A stretch of DNA of 49,849 bases, from the NCBI RefSeq assembly GCF_017409525.1, contig NZ_JAFQSO010000005.1:1-49849 (forward strand). The letters run 5' to 3'. The notes under the pieces were generated by a model. That model did not search any database. It was not told the origin of the DNA and was given only the letters and a program-made list of their open reading frames with translations. The position numbers were made by a program, and so were the translations under genes. The stretch is from Methanobrevibacter sp. (GTDB lineage Archaea > Methanobacteriota > Methanobacteria > Methanobacteriales > Methanobacteriaceae). Within the stretch, counting starts at the first letter, position 1. The number at the start of each line of letters is the position of its first letter. Shown piece by piece: positions 19,501 through 25,995 of this stretch.

Positions 19501-22500
19501 AACATGTGTGAATGTAGGTGTCCCTTTACTTTCACCCAATTCTATTTCACCAATGCTTAATTTTTCAATATCTGCTTCAATTAATTGATTTATTACACTG
19601 ACTATGCAATTTAAGAATGTATCTATGTAATCTGCGCTGTACAATTGGTCATTGTACTCAAGGAATAATTCAATATTATCCCAAGTTTCATTGACTTCCA
19701 AAGATATCTTATAGTTAACTTCGAGTGAATTCAGATATTTTACTTTATAAGTTTTACCATCAATCTCAATATTTTCAGCGTCAAGATTATTGTATGCATA
19801 GAAAAACTCCGGTTTCAATCCGAACTCTTCAGAAATCTTAGTATAAGGATAATCAGAATGACTAATGGTTTCCATCCAGACATCATTGACTGAATTTAAA
19901 TATTCTTTAAATGATAATGTCCTATCATCATTGATTGAAACAATCGGAAGCGTTTTAACAAGAAATGCCTGTGTGTTGATGAATGATGAGTCTGACCTTC
20001 CGTTGAAAATAGTTGTAATCAAAGTTTTGTCATTGAATGTATACTTATTCAAGTTCAGCATTGTTACAGCCATGAATAAGACGTTAGGTGTTATCCTGTT
20101 TTCGCTGCAAAACTTATTAACCAATACTGGGTCGATATTTTTGGAAATTGATTTTAAAATTCCTTCTTCAAAATTACCATTCAAATTAGGAGTCAGTACA
20201 GTTGAATCAACTTCCTGAGTTAATTTATCATGGAAGAATTCCCTGGACAATTCATATTTTTCGCTGTTTTCATTTTCACTTTCAATTATACTGTTAATGT
20301 AACCATTAATTGTTTCTTTTTCAATTTCAATTCCCTGATAGGCATTGGAAATATTTGTGAACAGCTTGTCCAATGATTCACCGTCGGAAATTATATGGTG
20401 GACATCTGAGAATAAAACTGTTTCACTAGGAGTATTATAGATTTTAAATCTGAATAATTGGTCATTATGCAAATCGAATAGTTTTACATTTTCTTTTTCG
20501 ATTTCTTCATCGGAAATAGTATCAACATTAACAATTGGAATATCCTCAATATCGATTGAATCATCACGTTTCAACATCACCTTACCTTCTTGTACCACAA
20601 TTCTGGTTTTAAGATAAGGATATGCTTCAATTGTCTTAATGACAGCACCATGTAATCTGTCAACATCAATTTCACTGCCGAATCTTATAACTGACGGAAG
20701 ATTATACTGTGCAACATCACCACTTTGAATGCACTCATAATAGATTCCCATTTGATTTTCTGTCAATGGATAATAAACCATATCCCTGGATGCTTCAATT
20801 ACACTATTCAAATCTAGAATATCATTGTTTTCTATTTCATTTGCAATATTTTTAATTGTAGGATCATTCAATAACGAAATAATATCTAAATTAACACCCA
20901 TTTCCTCATAAATCCTTGCATTTAATTTCATCAGAGACAATGAAGTAAATCCGACAGCATACAAATCATCAGTAGTACCGAATTCCTTTGTTCTGCTGAT
21001 GGATGAAGCAATTTCATGCACCATTATTTCAGTTTCAGTTTCCGGTAGCGTAAATGACAATTTAAGTTGAGGTTCTGGCAGTTGTTTCAAGTCTGTCTTG
21101 CCGTTTGGTGTTTGTGGCATCTCATCAAGCTGCATGAACACGGTCGGGACCATGTAACGAGTAAGACGGCCTTTTAAAAATTCTTTTAAATCTTCAGTGT
21201 CTATTTCTCGTTCAGCAGTATAATAAGTGCATAAATGGTCGTTGTTGTTGATTTCCTTGATTACAACAACCGTTTGTTTGATATTTGGATATTGTCCAAT
21301 GTTTGATTCTATTTCACCGATTTCTATTCTTAATCCTCTGAGTTTGATTTGGTTGTCTATTCTTCCTTTAATATCGATTTCACCATTAACTGTTGCAATA
21401 GCATAGTCTCCACTTCTGTAATATGGAATGTCATTGATAGTCAGGAACACTTCTTCAGTTTTTTCCGGCATGTTGTAGTATCCTTTACCTACACCGGTAC
21501 CTCCAATGTACAATTCACCCATTACACCATCAGGGACCAATTTACCGTCAATATCACGAACATCAGTGACATAGTTAGTATGAGGAAGTCCCACTGTCAA
21601 ATCGTTTACGTCTGTGACTTCTTTGTTGTTTGAGGTGATTGTTGTTTCTGTTGGACCATAACTATTATAGACAACAGCATCACTGTATTTTCTCAAATCT
21701 TCATAAACCTTTGCTGAAAATTTCTCCCCACCAATGAAAATACACTTCAAGCAGGACATAACATTGCAGAATTCTTTTACCTCAAGATAGGAAGCAAGCC
21801 TTGAAGGAGTGATGTCTAAAATTTCAGGTTTATTTTCATCGATTAACTTTATTAAAGCAGGAATATTTTTGATTTGAGTATCATCAGCAAGTATCAATTT
21901 CAAACCATTGGAAAGAGAAGTCAATATGTCATCAACAGACACGTCAAATGAAATGGTTGTAATACAAAGCAAGCTATCATAAGCGGATTTAGGATTTGAA
22001 ACCTGATTACAAATGTTTTCATGGCCAATCATTACACCTTTAGGATTGCCAGTGGATCCTGAAGTGTAAATCATATATGCCAAATCATCAGAACCAACAT
22101 CAACGTCAGGATTTTGTGAATTGCCTTCTTTAAGCAGTTCTTCAATGTCTAAAGATTTTTCTCCTGATTCATCGGCAATAATGTAATCCGCCTGACTGTT
22201 TTCATAAATATAGTTTATCCTCTCCTGAGGATATTCCGGATCAATCGGAATGAATGCACAACCCGCCTTAAGAATACCCAAAATGGAAGCAATCAAATTG
22301 CTGTTTCTTGAAAGCATGACTAGAACATTGCTTTTCGGCTTGACTCCTTTATCCATCAAAGCGTTTGCAATAACATTCGCTTTTTCATCCAACTGCCTGT
22401 AGGTCAATGTAGCGTCACTTGCAACAAGAGCAGTTTCATCACCTTTATTCATTACCTGTTTTTCAAAGCGCTTGTGAATCAAAGGCATTTCAACTTCAGA

Positions 22501-23154
22501 GAAGACAACATGTTCATTTTCGCTGACAAGAGCAATATCGCAGATATTTGTTTTATCAACATTAGCATTAGCTATTTCTTCAACGATTTTTTCAAGGCTT
22601 GATAAGAATAAATCAATGAAATCTTTGGTATATAATTCATCATTATAAAACAAGGACAATAAAACAGTTTCATCATTTTCAACAATGCTTAGATAATTGG
22701 AATACTCTGCATCTGATTTTAAATATTCATCAAACGTATAATAGAATTCCGGCTTTAAAAGAAGATCATCATTATTGAAATATTCATCAAATTCCAACAC
22801 TTTAATATAATTCTCATGAATAGTTTCTAGAAATTCCCTAATGGAAATTTGTCTGTTTTCAAATTTTGTGGCAAATGGGACATTATTCTGATTGAAAATT
22901 AAGGTTTCATTTGAAAAATTGAATTTATTGAGTGTTAAAATCAAACTTGCCAATAAAAGCTCATTGATTGAAATCGAATTGGATTCAGCAAATCCAACTA
23001 AACTCTCTTTCTTAATTTCATATTCAGATTTTTCGATTATGCCCTTTTCTTTTTCACCATTCACATTCGGAGAAATTAAAGTTGATTCATCAAAATCCCA
23101 ACACAATCCTGACAAATATTCACTGAAAAAATCGCTAGTTTTATCCTCCATCAT
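10591..23154 (-). CDS. NRPS1: four-module non-ribosomal peptide synthetase with terminal thioester reductase
   Basis: 4187 residues. Domains by approximate residue: half C 1-215; A1 225-640; T1 715-780; C2 790-1210; A2 1215-1640; T2 1710-1770; C3 1790-2210; A3 2217-2640; T3 2715-2780; C4 2790-3215; A4 3221-3640; T4 3715-3780; reductase 3815-4187. Each A domain has YTSGSTGNPKGVM, YGPTET and NGK. T domains carry the attachment Ser (GFTSL, GFTSL, GFSSL, GGTSL). C2-C4 have HHIISDG or HHIITDG. The first C domain lacks its N-terminal half and HHxxxDG. The reductase has GATGFLG for NADPH and YVCSK as the SDR Tyr/Lys pair, so the chain should leave as an aldehyde or alcohol. Aligned with GrsA by eye, the pocket code is DVDDIISITK for A1 and A2, DVDEILSITK for A4 and DALFIVIVTK for A3. 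Acidic 239/278 residues would favour a cationic side chain, but this is weak. Start ATG 23154 follows GAAGG. M. ruminantium has comparable NRPS genes; bacterial origin by transfer is likely. Confidence 0.95.
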   Translation of the reverse strand: MMEDKTSDFFSEYLSGLCWDFDESTLISPNVNGEKEKGIIEKSEYEIKKESLVGFAESNSISINELLLASLILTLNKFNFSNETLIFNQNNVPFATKFENRQISIREFLETIHENYIKVLEFDEYFNNDDLLLKPEFYYTFDEYLKSDAEYSNYLSIVENDETVLLSLFYNDELYTKDFIDLFLSSLEKIVEEIANANVDKTNICDIALVSENEHVVFSEVEMPLIHKRFEKQVMNKGDETALVASDATLTYRQLDEKANVIANALMDKGVKPKSNVLVMLSRNSNLIASILGILKAGCAFIPIDPEYPQERINYIYENSQADYIIADESGEKSLDIEELLKEGNSQNPDVDVGSDDLAYMIYTSGSTGNPKGVMIGHENICNQVSNPKSAYDSLLCITTISFDVSVDDILTSLSNGLKLILADDTQIKNIPALIKLIDENKPEILDITPSRLASYLEVKEFCNVMSCLKCIFIGGEKFSAKVYEDLRKYSDAVVYNSYGPTETTITSNNKEVTDVNDLTVGLPHTNYVTDVRDIDGKLVPDGVMGELYIGGTGVGKGYYNMPEKTEEVFLTINDIPYYRSGDYAIATVNGEIDIKGRIDNQIKLRGLRIEIGEIESNIGQYPNIKQTVVVIKEINNNDHLCTYYTAEREIDTEDLKEFLKGRLTRYMVPTVFMQLDEMPQTPNGKTDLKQLPEPQLKLSFTLPETETEIMVHEIASSISRTKEFGTTDDLYAVGFTSLSLMKLNARIYEEMGVNLDIISLLNDPTIKNIANEIENNDILDLNSVIEASRDMVYYPLTENQMGIYYECIQSGDVAQYNLPSVIRFGSEIDVDRLHGAVIKTIEAYPYLKTRIVVQEGKVMLKRDDSIDIEDIPIVNVDTISDEEIEKENVKLFDLHNDQLFRFKIYNTPSETVLFSDVHHIISDGESLDKLFTNISNAYQGIEIEKETINGYINSIIESENENSEKYELSREFFHDKLTQEVDSTVLTPNLNGNFEEGILKSISKNIDPVLVNKFCSENRITPNVLFMAVTMLNLNKYTFNDKTLITTIFNGRSDSSFINTQAFLVKTLPIVSINDDRTLSFKEYLNSVNDVWMETISHSDYPYTKISEEFGLKPEFFYAYNNLDAENIEIDGKTYKVKYLNSLEVNYKISLEVNETWDNIELFLEYNDQLYSADYIDTFLNCIVSVINQLIEADIEKLSIGEIELGESKGTPTFTHVDMPILHKRFEKQVADKGGETALVATDATFTYKQLDEKANVIANALIKRGVKPKSNVLVMLSRDSNLVASILGILKAGCAFIPIDPEYPQERINYIYENSQADYIIANESGEKSLDIEELLKGGNTENPNVDVGPDDLAYMIYTSGSTGNPKGVMISHENICNQVSNPKSTYDSLLCITTISFDVSVDDILTSLSNGLKLILADDTQIKNIPALIKLIDENKPEILDSTPSRLASYLEVKEFCNVISCLKCIFIGGEKFSAKVYEDLRKYSDAVVYNSYGPTETTITSNNKNVTNVNDLTVGIPHDNYITDVRDIDGKLLPIGVMGELYIGGTGVGKGYYNLPEKTEEVFLTIDDIPYYRSGDYAIELPNGEIDIKGRIDNQIKLRGLRIEIGEIESNIGQYPNIKQAIVVIKEINNNDHLCAYYTADREIDAEDLKEFLIGRLTRYMVPTVFMQLDEMPQTPNGKTDLKQLPEPQLKLALVMPETETEEKLYDIVSSIADVDEFGITDDLYAIGFTSLTLMKLNSIIYEQLGANLDVSVLFNEPTVKNFAIEIDISSEKESGLQELIESAKGMDYYPLTENQLGIYYECKQNPDVIKYTMPTTVRFGTDVDADKLKQAIIDTIEAHPYLKTRIVNYDGELKQKRCDDVAIDDIEIVKVDSISDEDLVRNDVRPISIEDSQLFKFKIYETPDEVVLFTDFHHIITDGVSQNNLFRDIADVYENRGISEEIIDGYTYSILEKDAEESETYQSAKAFFDDKLTQGIESTVLTPDLNGNPDEGKIKNVSDTIDSKLINEFCNDNSISKNALFMASTILNLNKFTFSDKTLITTIFNGRSSPSYFNTQGFLVKTVPFITHNENRQMSVRDFIKSVDQTWKDTLTNSAYPYIKIAEKYQLKPEFFYNYHEFLGSDEMIINNKEYIPQELAGFYMVTVESKINLAIYDNGDEFNVVLEYNDQLYSEGYVKTFIQSMKRILVQFLENDIDSCRIRDVKLKDDMESHEFIDVEIPFIHKRFEKQVDETPDNIALVASDGSLTYGELNQKANRVANALISRGIKANSNVLVMLPRDSNLISAILGVLKAGCAFIPIDINYPKGRIDYIFENSQADYLIADGVIENSIDINELLEEDNDSNPQVEINPDDLAYMIYTSGSTGNPKGVMTSHKNITNLFSKSEDSVIYNAYSKMKKTLALSTVSFDAFLLDFMPLTFGLEMVLANDSEIKNIKELAELVEREKPDALTFSAPSRFKQYLEYEEFAKEVPNFKYIGVGGEMVPQDLISRLLEYPDLEVYNIYGPTETTVTCNTHKLTSAENITVGKALHNCITEVRDIDGKLVPSGVMGELYIGGNGVARGYYNLEEKTKEVFLHINDIPYYRSGDYAIELPNGELVIKGRIDNQIKLRGLRIELGEIESNIARFPGIKQMVVVIEKINDVEHLCAYFTADKEIDINLLKRYLGNKLTEYMVPTVFMQLDEMPISPNGKTDIKRLPKPKLNLDYVEAEGETEEKLVEMVASIANTTKFGTTDDLYQLGFSSLTLMKLNSMIFNEMNVNIDVTSLFTNPTIKSLADKIDNHVESEIDLDEIIETAKDMEYFPLTENQMGIYYECMQTEKIKYTMPFALRFESSIDPNKLKDAVIKTVEAHPYLKTRIINTTDGKVLQKRCDDAEIDEIEIVEIDSISNREIMDRDIKPIPLDNNQLFRFKIYKTPAETILFVDFHHIITDGVSQGIFFNDLAKAYNDEEIEAEKINGFEYSLIEEKTSVSEVSEKFFKKQFSQDIESTVLTPNINGNPDIGNIKLVSDQMGSNFIRHFCKDHSISPNVLFMAATLLSLNKFTFSGKSLITTIFNGRANSSYSNTQGMLVKTLPVIVNGENRDMMVEDYIKIVDKAWKDALIHSDYPYTKLSEDYQLKPEFFYAFHESIKNDLELEGKSYEAIDLDGTVSTDYKINMDIYDDGELITLYLEYNDQIYTEEYVNLFVRSIKYILFQFFVNDMDKLKLNDIELIEGETPEFEEIDNPILHKRFEKQVVEKANAVALVASDATLTYGELNEKSNMIANALIRRGVKPKSNVLIMLKRDSNLISSILGVLKAGCAYVPIDPEYPQERINYIYENSQADYIISYETSDNSINVNELLEEENTVNPNVEVLPDDLAYMIYTSGSTGNPKGVMITHKNICNQAQNPKSTYDSLLCITTISFDVSVDDILTSLSNGLKLILADDVQIKNVPELIKLIDENKPEVLEITPSRIGSYLELEEFCNVISCLKCIFLGGEQFSAKVYENLRKYSDAIVYNSYGPTETTITSNNKSVTDVNDLTVGPPLRNYVTDVRDIDGKLLPNGVMGELYIGGMSVGKGYYNMPEKTKESFLTINGIPYYKSGDYAIELPNGEIDIKGRIDNQIKLRGLRIEIGEIETNIGQYPNIRQAVVVIKEINNVDHLCAYYTANSEIDTDDLKEFLKDRLTNYMIPTVFMQLDEMPQTPNGKTDTKQLPEPKMDLNYVAPKTKLEQELCAIYSSILNIETVGAEDNFFEIGGTSLIASKLIIELLKQGYTVRYDDIFRKKTPKALAKLLSGESGSEEKLNIEEDLIKNYDYSEINELLEENTLESFLEGEKMELGNVLLTGATGFLGIHILYEFIKNEEGNIYCMLRKGSFDSCEERLIDLMDYYFDEDFTDLIGSRIIAIEGDITDIDDFKKLEDAPVDTIINSAALVKHYTADDYIFRVNVDGVINGLKFAQTRNNIKYVQISTVSVLSSYSLNEEAYPNQEFNERTLYYEQDLENKYVCSKFLAERAVLQAATKGLSVKIIRVGNLMSRYSDGVFQKNYDTNAFLNNIKTIKKLGAMNPAMANEKVDMSQIDYVAKGILALCRTPDKSRVFHCMNNHYISHREIVDALNTYGYGIAEVDFDEFKQIYEHNINENIQGIITADFSIDDFDEEDDFEENVEIEQTVDILHSLGFDWPEADEKYLKRLFDYLNKLDYFE

Positions 23155-23263
23155 ATCAAACCTTCAAATTATAACTAATAAATAATATCTAAACAAGATA
23201 ATAAATAATTTATCAAAAAAAATTATTATTCCGTGAAAGATAGCATTAGATAAAACTATTAAT
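23155..23263 (-). promoter_or_regulatory. leader and promoter region of NRPS1
   Basis: About 110 very AT-rich bases between NRPS1 and repeat copy B. GAAGG lies 6 nt before ATG 23154. TATA-like candidates are TTATTTATTA and TTAGTTATAA stretches on the minus strand between 23165 and 23210; the choice between them is not decidable by eye. The sequence directly upstream is a repeat copy, so any longer 5' part of NRPS1 has been lost or never existed here. Confidence 0.35.
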
Positions 23264-23535
23264 CTAAATAATCTAGTTTGAGTATCAATATAGCTTGGCT
23301 CTGAAATTTCCTTTACGGTTTCACCATCTTTAACATCCTCGATTAACAATGGTGAGTCCGGATTATGCAACTTCTGATTCATTTTAACCAACTTCATGTT
23401 GCTGTTGGCATAACAGTATAGAAATTATCTACTACTTTTTCGATTTTTATTTCATTCATTACGAACGAATAATGCTTGAAAAGTAGGTGAATTATCTACT
23501 ACTATTTTAATGAATTTTGTTTCATAAGTAAATCA
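23264..23535 (-). repeat. intergenic repeat family, copy B (upstream of NRPS1)
   Basis: Fullest copy. The minus-strand frame CYANSNMKLVKMNQKLHNPD runs on to SYIDTQTRLF but reads through without the usual stop, continuing RLIVLSN. An AT-rich tail holds two direct copies of AAGTAGTAGATAATT-like sequence (about 23422-23440 and 23478-23500). Between 23264 and 23689 there is no other gene. Confidence 0.75.
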
Positions 23536-23609
23536 ACCCAGTTCCATCAATTGACAAGCAAATTTATCATTTAATCTGAAGTTAAAGTTTATCCTTCATT
23601 TTTAAATAA

Positions 23610-23662
23610 TACTTCATTTATTTGAAGTAACAGTATTAACTACATCTAAATGAAGTACTTCA
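23610..23662. promoter_or_regulatory. paired TGAAGTA palindromes
   Basis: TACTTCA-TTTATT-TGAAGTA (23610-23629), a perfect 7-bp inverted repeat, lies 21 bp from a perfect 12-bp palindrome TGAAGTACTTCA (23651-23662). The half-site is the same in both. They lie just beyond the stop of the methanogenesis marker 8 gene and about 460 bp upstream of NRPS1. Either a binding site pair or part of a 3' hairpin; I cannot assign a regulator. Confidence 0.4.
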
Positions 23663-23671
23663 AATTGATAA

Positions 23672-23688
23672 ATGAAAAAAATTAAAAA
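23672..23688 (-). terminator. T-tract terminator of the methanogenesis marker 8 gene
   Basis: On the minus strand, TTTTTTAATTTTTTT immediately follows the stop at 23690, the usual archaeal T-rich termination signal. Confidence 0.45.
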
Positions 23689-23689
23689 A

Positions 23690-24535
23690 TTAGATTAATG
23701 GCTTAGGACTTTGAGTGAAATCCTGAGGATACTTTTTTTCACATAACTCATATCCAATATATTCCAATCTTTCATTGAGCAATCTTTTTCCATTTTCGGT
23801 TACTGCATACAATGGAACTTTTTTTCCAGCATAATATGGTTTTCTTTCTTCAGCAATTTCCCGTATGTTTATGGAAGAGCATCCTGAAATCACATCAGCA
23901 TAATCAAATAACATCTCCGCCTCTTTTTTGGAAACGTTGGTTGTATGTGCTACGAAAATAAAAATTTTGACATCATCAGGTTTTGGATGTTGCCTTAAAT
24001 CTCTAACCATTTCTGTTGGGATAATTGTTATTGCAATGTTTTTATATCCTCTTTCAATTGCCATTTCAAGACCTTTTAATGGATTTAACTCTGCAGTTTC
24101 AGGATTTAAAACATTTTCTCTTCCAACTTTATCCATTACCTCATCAATTGGAGTGGTGCTTATCAATGCGGAAACTCTTCCTCCAACTCCCTGAACAAGC
24201 TCAGCGTCATCAATCAGCAATGTCCCTACTCCCTCACATGCTCCAACCACACAATCAACATTGCCATTGATCATGTTGGTTTTTAATGTTTCGCTGGTTC
24301 CAAAGCTCATTGTGTCTTCAACATCAATTGACCTTTGTGGAGTGCACATTCCAAATTCATCTATTCTTTTGTTAATGTTGGATTTGATGAATTCTTTTGT
24401 CAAATCACCATTATGCTGACCATTGTCAAATATGGAACAGTAATCAACTACCGGTTCTCCAATGTAGGTTATTTTTCCGTTTTCTATTACGACTTCAGCT
24501 TTTCCTAATGCTTCAATTACATGTCTGTCATTCAT
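23690..24535 (-). CDS. methanogenesis marker protein 8 (DUF2099)
   Basis: 281 residues from ATG 24535, chosen because GGTGAT (24539-24544) sits just before it; an upstream ATG at 24553 would add six residues (MLSGDC) encoded by the ribosome binding site itself. The sequence matches the DUF2099/marker 8 family: HVIEALGKAEVVIENGKI, GMCTPQRSIDVEDTMSFG, VVGACEGVGTLL, GVGGRVSALISTTPI and the C-terminal VISGCSSINIREIAE. The family is found essentially only in methanogens and their relatives, and its exact function is unsettled. This is the strongest single marker of the organism type in the window. It diverges from the HxlR gene at 24616, with an intergenic gap of 80 bp containing both promoters. 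Confidence 0.92.
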   Translation of the reverse strand: MNDRHVIEALGKAEVVIENGKITYIGEPVVDYCSIFDNGQHNGDLTKEFIKSNINKRIDEFGMCTPQRSIDVEDTMSFGTSETLKTNMINGNVDCVVGACEGVGTLLIDDAELVQGVGGRVSALISTTPIDEVMDKVGRENVLNPETAELNPLKGLEMAIERGYKNIAITIIPTEMVRDLRQHPKPDDVKIFIFVAHTTNVSKKEAEMLFDYADVISGCSSINIREIAEERKPYYAGKKVPLYAVTENGKRLLNERLEYIGYELCEKKYPQDFTQSPKPLI

Positions 24536-24615
24536 ACAATCACCAGATAACAAATGTTATATACAATGCTTTTTAAATAGATTTTGTAAGGAAAAACTCA
24601 CAATAGGTCAAAAAG

Positions 24616-25002
24616 ATGAAAAAAATTAAAGATTACGATGACAATTGCCCCATAGATGATACATTGAAATTGATATCCAAAAAATGGGTGATATTTATCA
24701 TCAGAGACATATTCTTAGGAAAAAAGCAATTCAGCGAATTTTTAGAAGAAAAAACATTGAGCAACAGAGTATTGACAGACACACTCAAATTTATGGAAGA
24801 CAATGATTTAATTACAAAACAAGTTTTTGAAAATGATATCAAAACTGAATATTCACTAACACAAAAAGGATTCAATCTAAACAAAATTCTCTATAATATG
24901 CTGGAATACGGCCTCAATGAAGTAAACAGCGGAAATCTATCTGAAAAACAAAAAGAAGAATTATTAAATGAGTATGAAGTCCTTTTTAAAATCAATGATT
25001 AA
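24616..25002 (+). CDS. HxlR-family winged-helix transcriptional regulator
   Basis: 128 residues: LKLISKKWVIFIIRDIFLGK, FSEFLEEKTLSNRVLTDTL (recognition helix) and the wing TEYSLTQKGFNLN. Cys11 in DDNCPIDDTL lies at the position of the redox-active N-terminal Cys of many HxlR proteins, so sensing of oxidants or electrophiles is plausible. ATG 24616 follows AGGTCAAAAAG. It is divergent from the methanogenesis marker 8 gene. A TATA-like TTTTTAAATAG lies at about 24570-24580. It is clearly related to the HxlR protein at 5565-5972 (shared KWxxxIxxDxFLGKKxFSxF). Its target may be the shared intergenic region. Confidence 0.85.
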   Translation: MKKIKDYDDNCPIDDTLKLISKKWVIFIIRDIFLGKKQFSEFLEEKTLSNRVLTDTLKFMEDNDLITKQVFENDIKTEYSLTQKGFNLNKILYNMLEYGLNEVNSGNLSEKQKEELLNEYEVLFKIND

Positions 25003-25035
25003 TTTTAACGACTATTCTCATAACATATTAGAAAA

Positions 25036-25425
25036 TTATAAAAATTTTTTAGTTTCTTTTAAAAATTCTTCTGCCTGATTAATTCTTTTTTTAGCTAAAT
25101 CTTCCCCAATAGAGTCTATTGCAGAATAATCAGCATCTTCCCTGTCTGATTGAGCATTAGTCAAATATTTATACACATTATATCTGAATTCATCTTCATG
25201 AACATATTTTAAACTGAACAACTGAATCAAACCTTGATGAGTTTTAGGGACATTGCATTCCTTCTTAATCAATAACGCTTTAGCGCATAAAAACATTGAA
25301 TAATAAGATAAACTAACTGAATCTGCATAACCTTCAATTTCAAATAAAGCTTTACTATGTTTTAATTTTGTTTCAGCCTTAACAATAAAAGCAAGTACCT
25401 CTTCATTATCCAATTGGTACACCAT
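25036..25425 (-). CDS. HEPN-domain protein (toxin-like partner of MNT pair)
   Basis: 129 residues, all helical by appearance. It has SVSLSYYSMFLCAKALLIKK (the S-x-YYxMFxxAKALL signature), KTHQGLIQLF, SDREDADY and a C-terminal helix with AEEFLKETKKFL, matching the UPF0332/HEPN family. HEPN proteins in such pairs can be RNases neutralised by the cognate nucleotidyltransferase. The classic R-x4-6-H motif is not obvious; REDADY is in its usual place. ATG 25425 lies inside the 3' end of the MNT gene (20-nt overlap), indicating translational coupling. Confidence 0.85.
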   Translation of the reverse strand: MVYQLDNEEVLAFIVKAETKLKHSKALFEIEGYADSVSLSYYSMFLCAKALLIKKECNVPKTHQGLIQLFSLKYVHEDEFRYNVYKYLTNAQSDREDADYSAIDSIGEDLAKKRINQAEEFLKETKKFL

Positions 25426-25711
25426 CCTTTAAAACATTAGTTAAAAATGAGAAATTTTTAGTTTTATTGAATAAGTCTTCATTAATTACATGAGCTGAAA
25501 TAAGTTCTTGTTTATCATACATAATCCATGCAATTTCCTCTGAAATAATATCATCTATATCTTCACGATGATTGGAAATTATTAGAATATCAATGTCTGA
25601 TTCCTCATGATCATCACCACGAGCAACAGAACCAAATAATATGATTTTAATAATTTTATCACTGTTAATTGCATTTGCAAACTCACGAGCAATCTCAACT
25701 CTATTATACAT
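25406..25711 (-). CDS. minimal nucleotidyltransferase (MNT, antitoxin-like)
   Basis: 101 residues with the Pol-beta-type motif GSVARGDDHEESDIDILI (residues about 27-44), giving the GS and paired Asp metal ligands. In MNT/HEPN modules this enzyme adenylylates the HEPN partner. Start ATG 25711, preceded by GGTGG with 6-nt spacing. It overlaps the downstream HEPN gene by 20 nt. The module sits between the HxlR gene and a truncated intergenic repeat, the kind of neighbourhood expected of an accessory stabilising cassette. Confidence 0.88.
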   Translation of the reverse strand: MYNRVEIAREFANAINSDKIIKIILFGSVARGDDHEESDIDILIISNHREDIDDIISEEIAWIMYDKQELISAHVINEDLFNKTKNFSFLTNVLKDGVPIG

Positions 25712-25807
25712 TAATAACCACCATAGATTATTAGATAATAATTAATTTAAATTTTATCAATAATAAATATTTACTAACTGCGACTTTATGAAAAACTTGA
25801 TTAATTA

Positions 25808-25876
25808 ATATTAAAATAATCTAGTTTGTGTATCAATATAGCTTGGTTCATTGACTTCATTTACAACATCACCAAT
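25808..25876 (-). repeat. intergenic repeat family, copy C (truncated)
   Basis: Only the C-terminal part of the family frame remains: LIGDVVNEVNEPSYIDTQT followed by RLF and a TAA. The 5' half is replaced after about 25876 by a GC-richer sequence of unknown origin (25877-25925) that contains a small hairpin, CCTAC-AACC-GTAG. Confidence 0.65.
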
Positions 25877-25995
25877 CAGTCACAGTAGGCATGGTCTAAG
25901 AATCTCCGGATCCTACAACCGTAGAGGTTCAATTATCCCATAGATTCAGTAACGTTGGCAACAACAAACAATGTTAAATCAAAATCTGAATTATC

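Noticed and set aside
12000-22500. Plus-strand ORFs of 60-120 codons inside both NRPS genes
   Set aside because: All are shadows antisense to well-conserved A, C and T domains, without ribosome binding sites.
23164-23397. 77-codon minus-strand ORF upstream of NRPS1 as a real gene
   Set aside because: It is repeat copy B reading past its normal stop into AT-rich leader; the extra C-terminal residues are not conserved in other copies.
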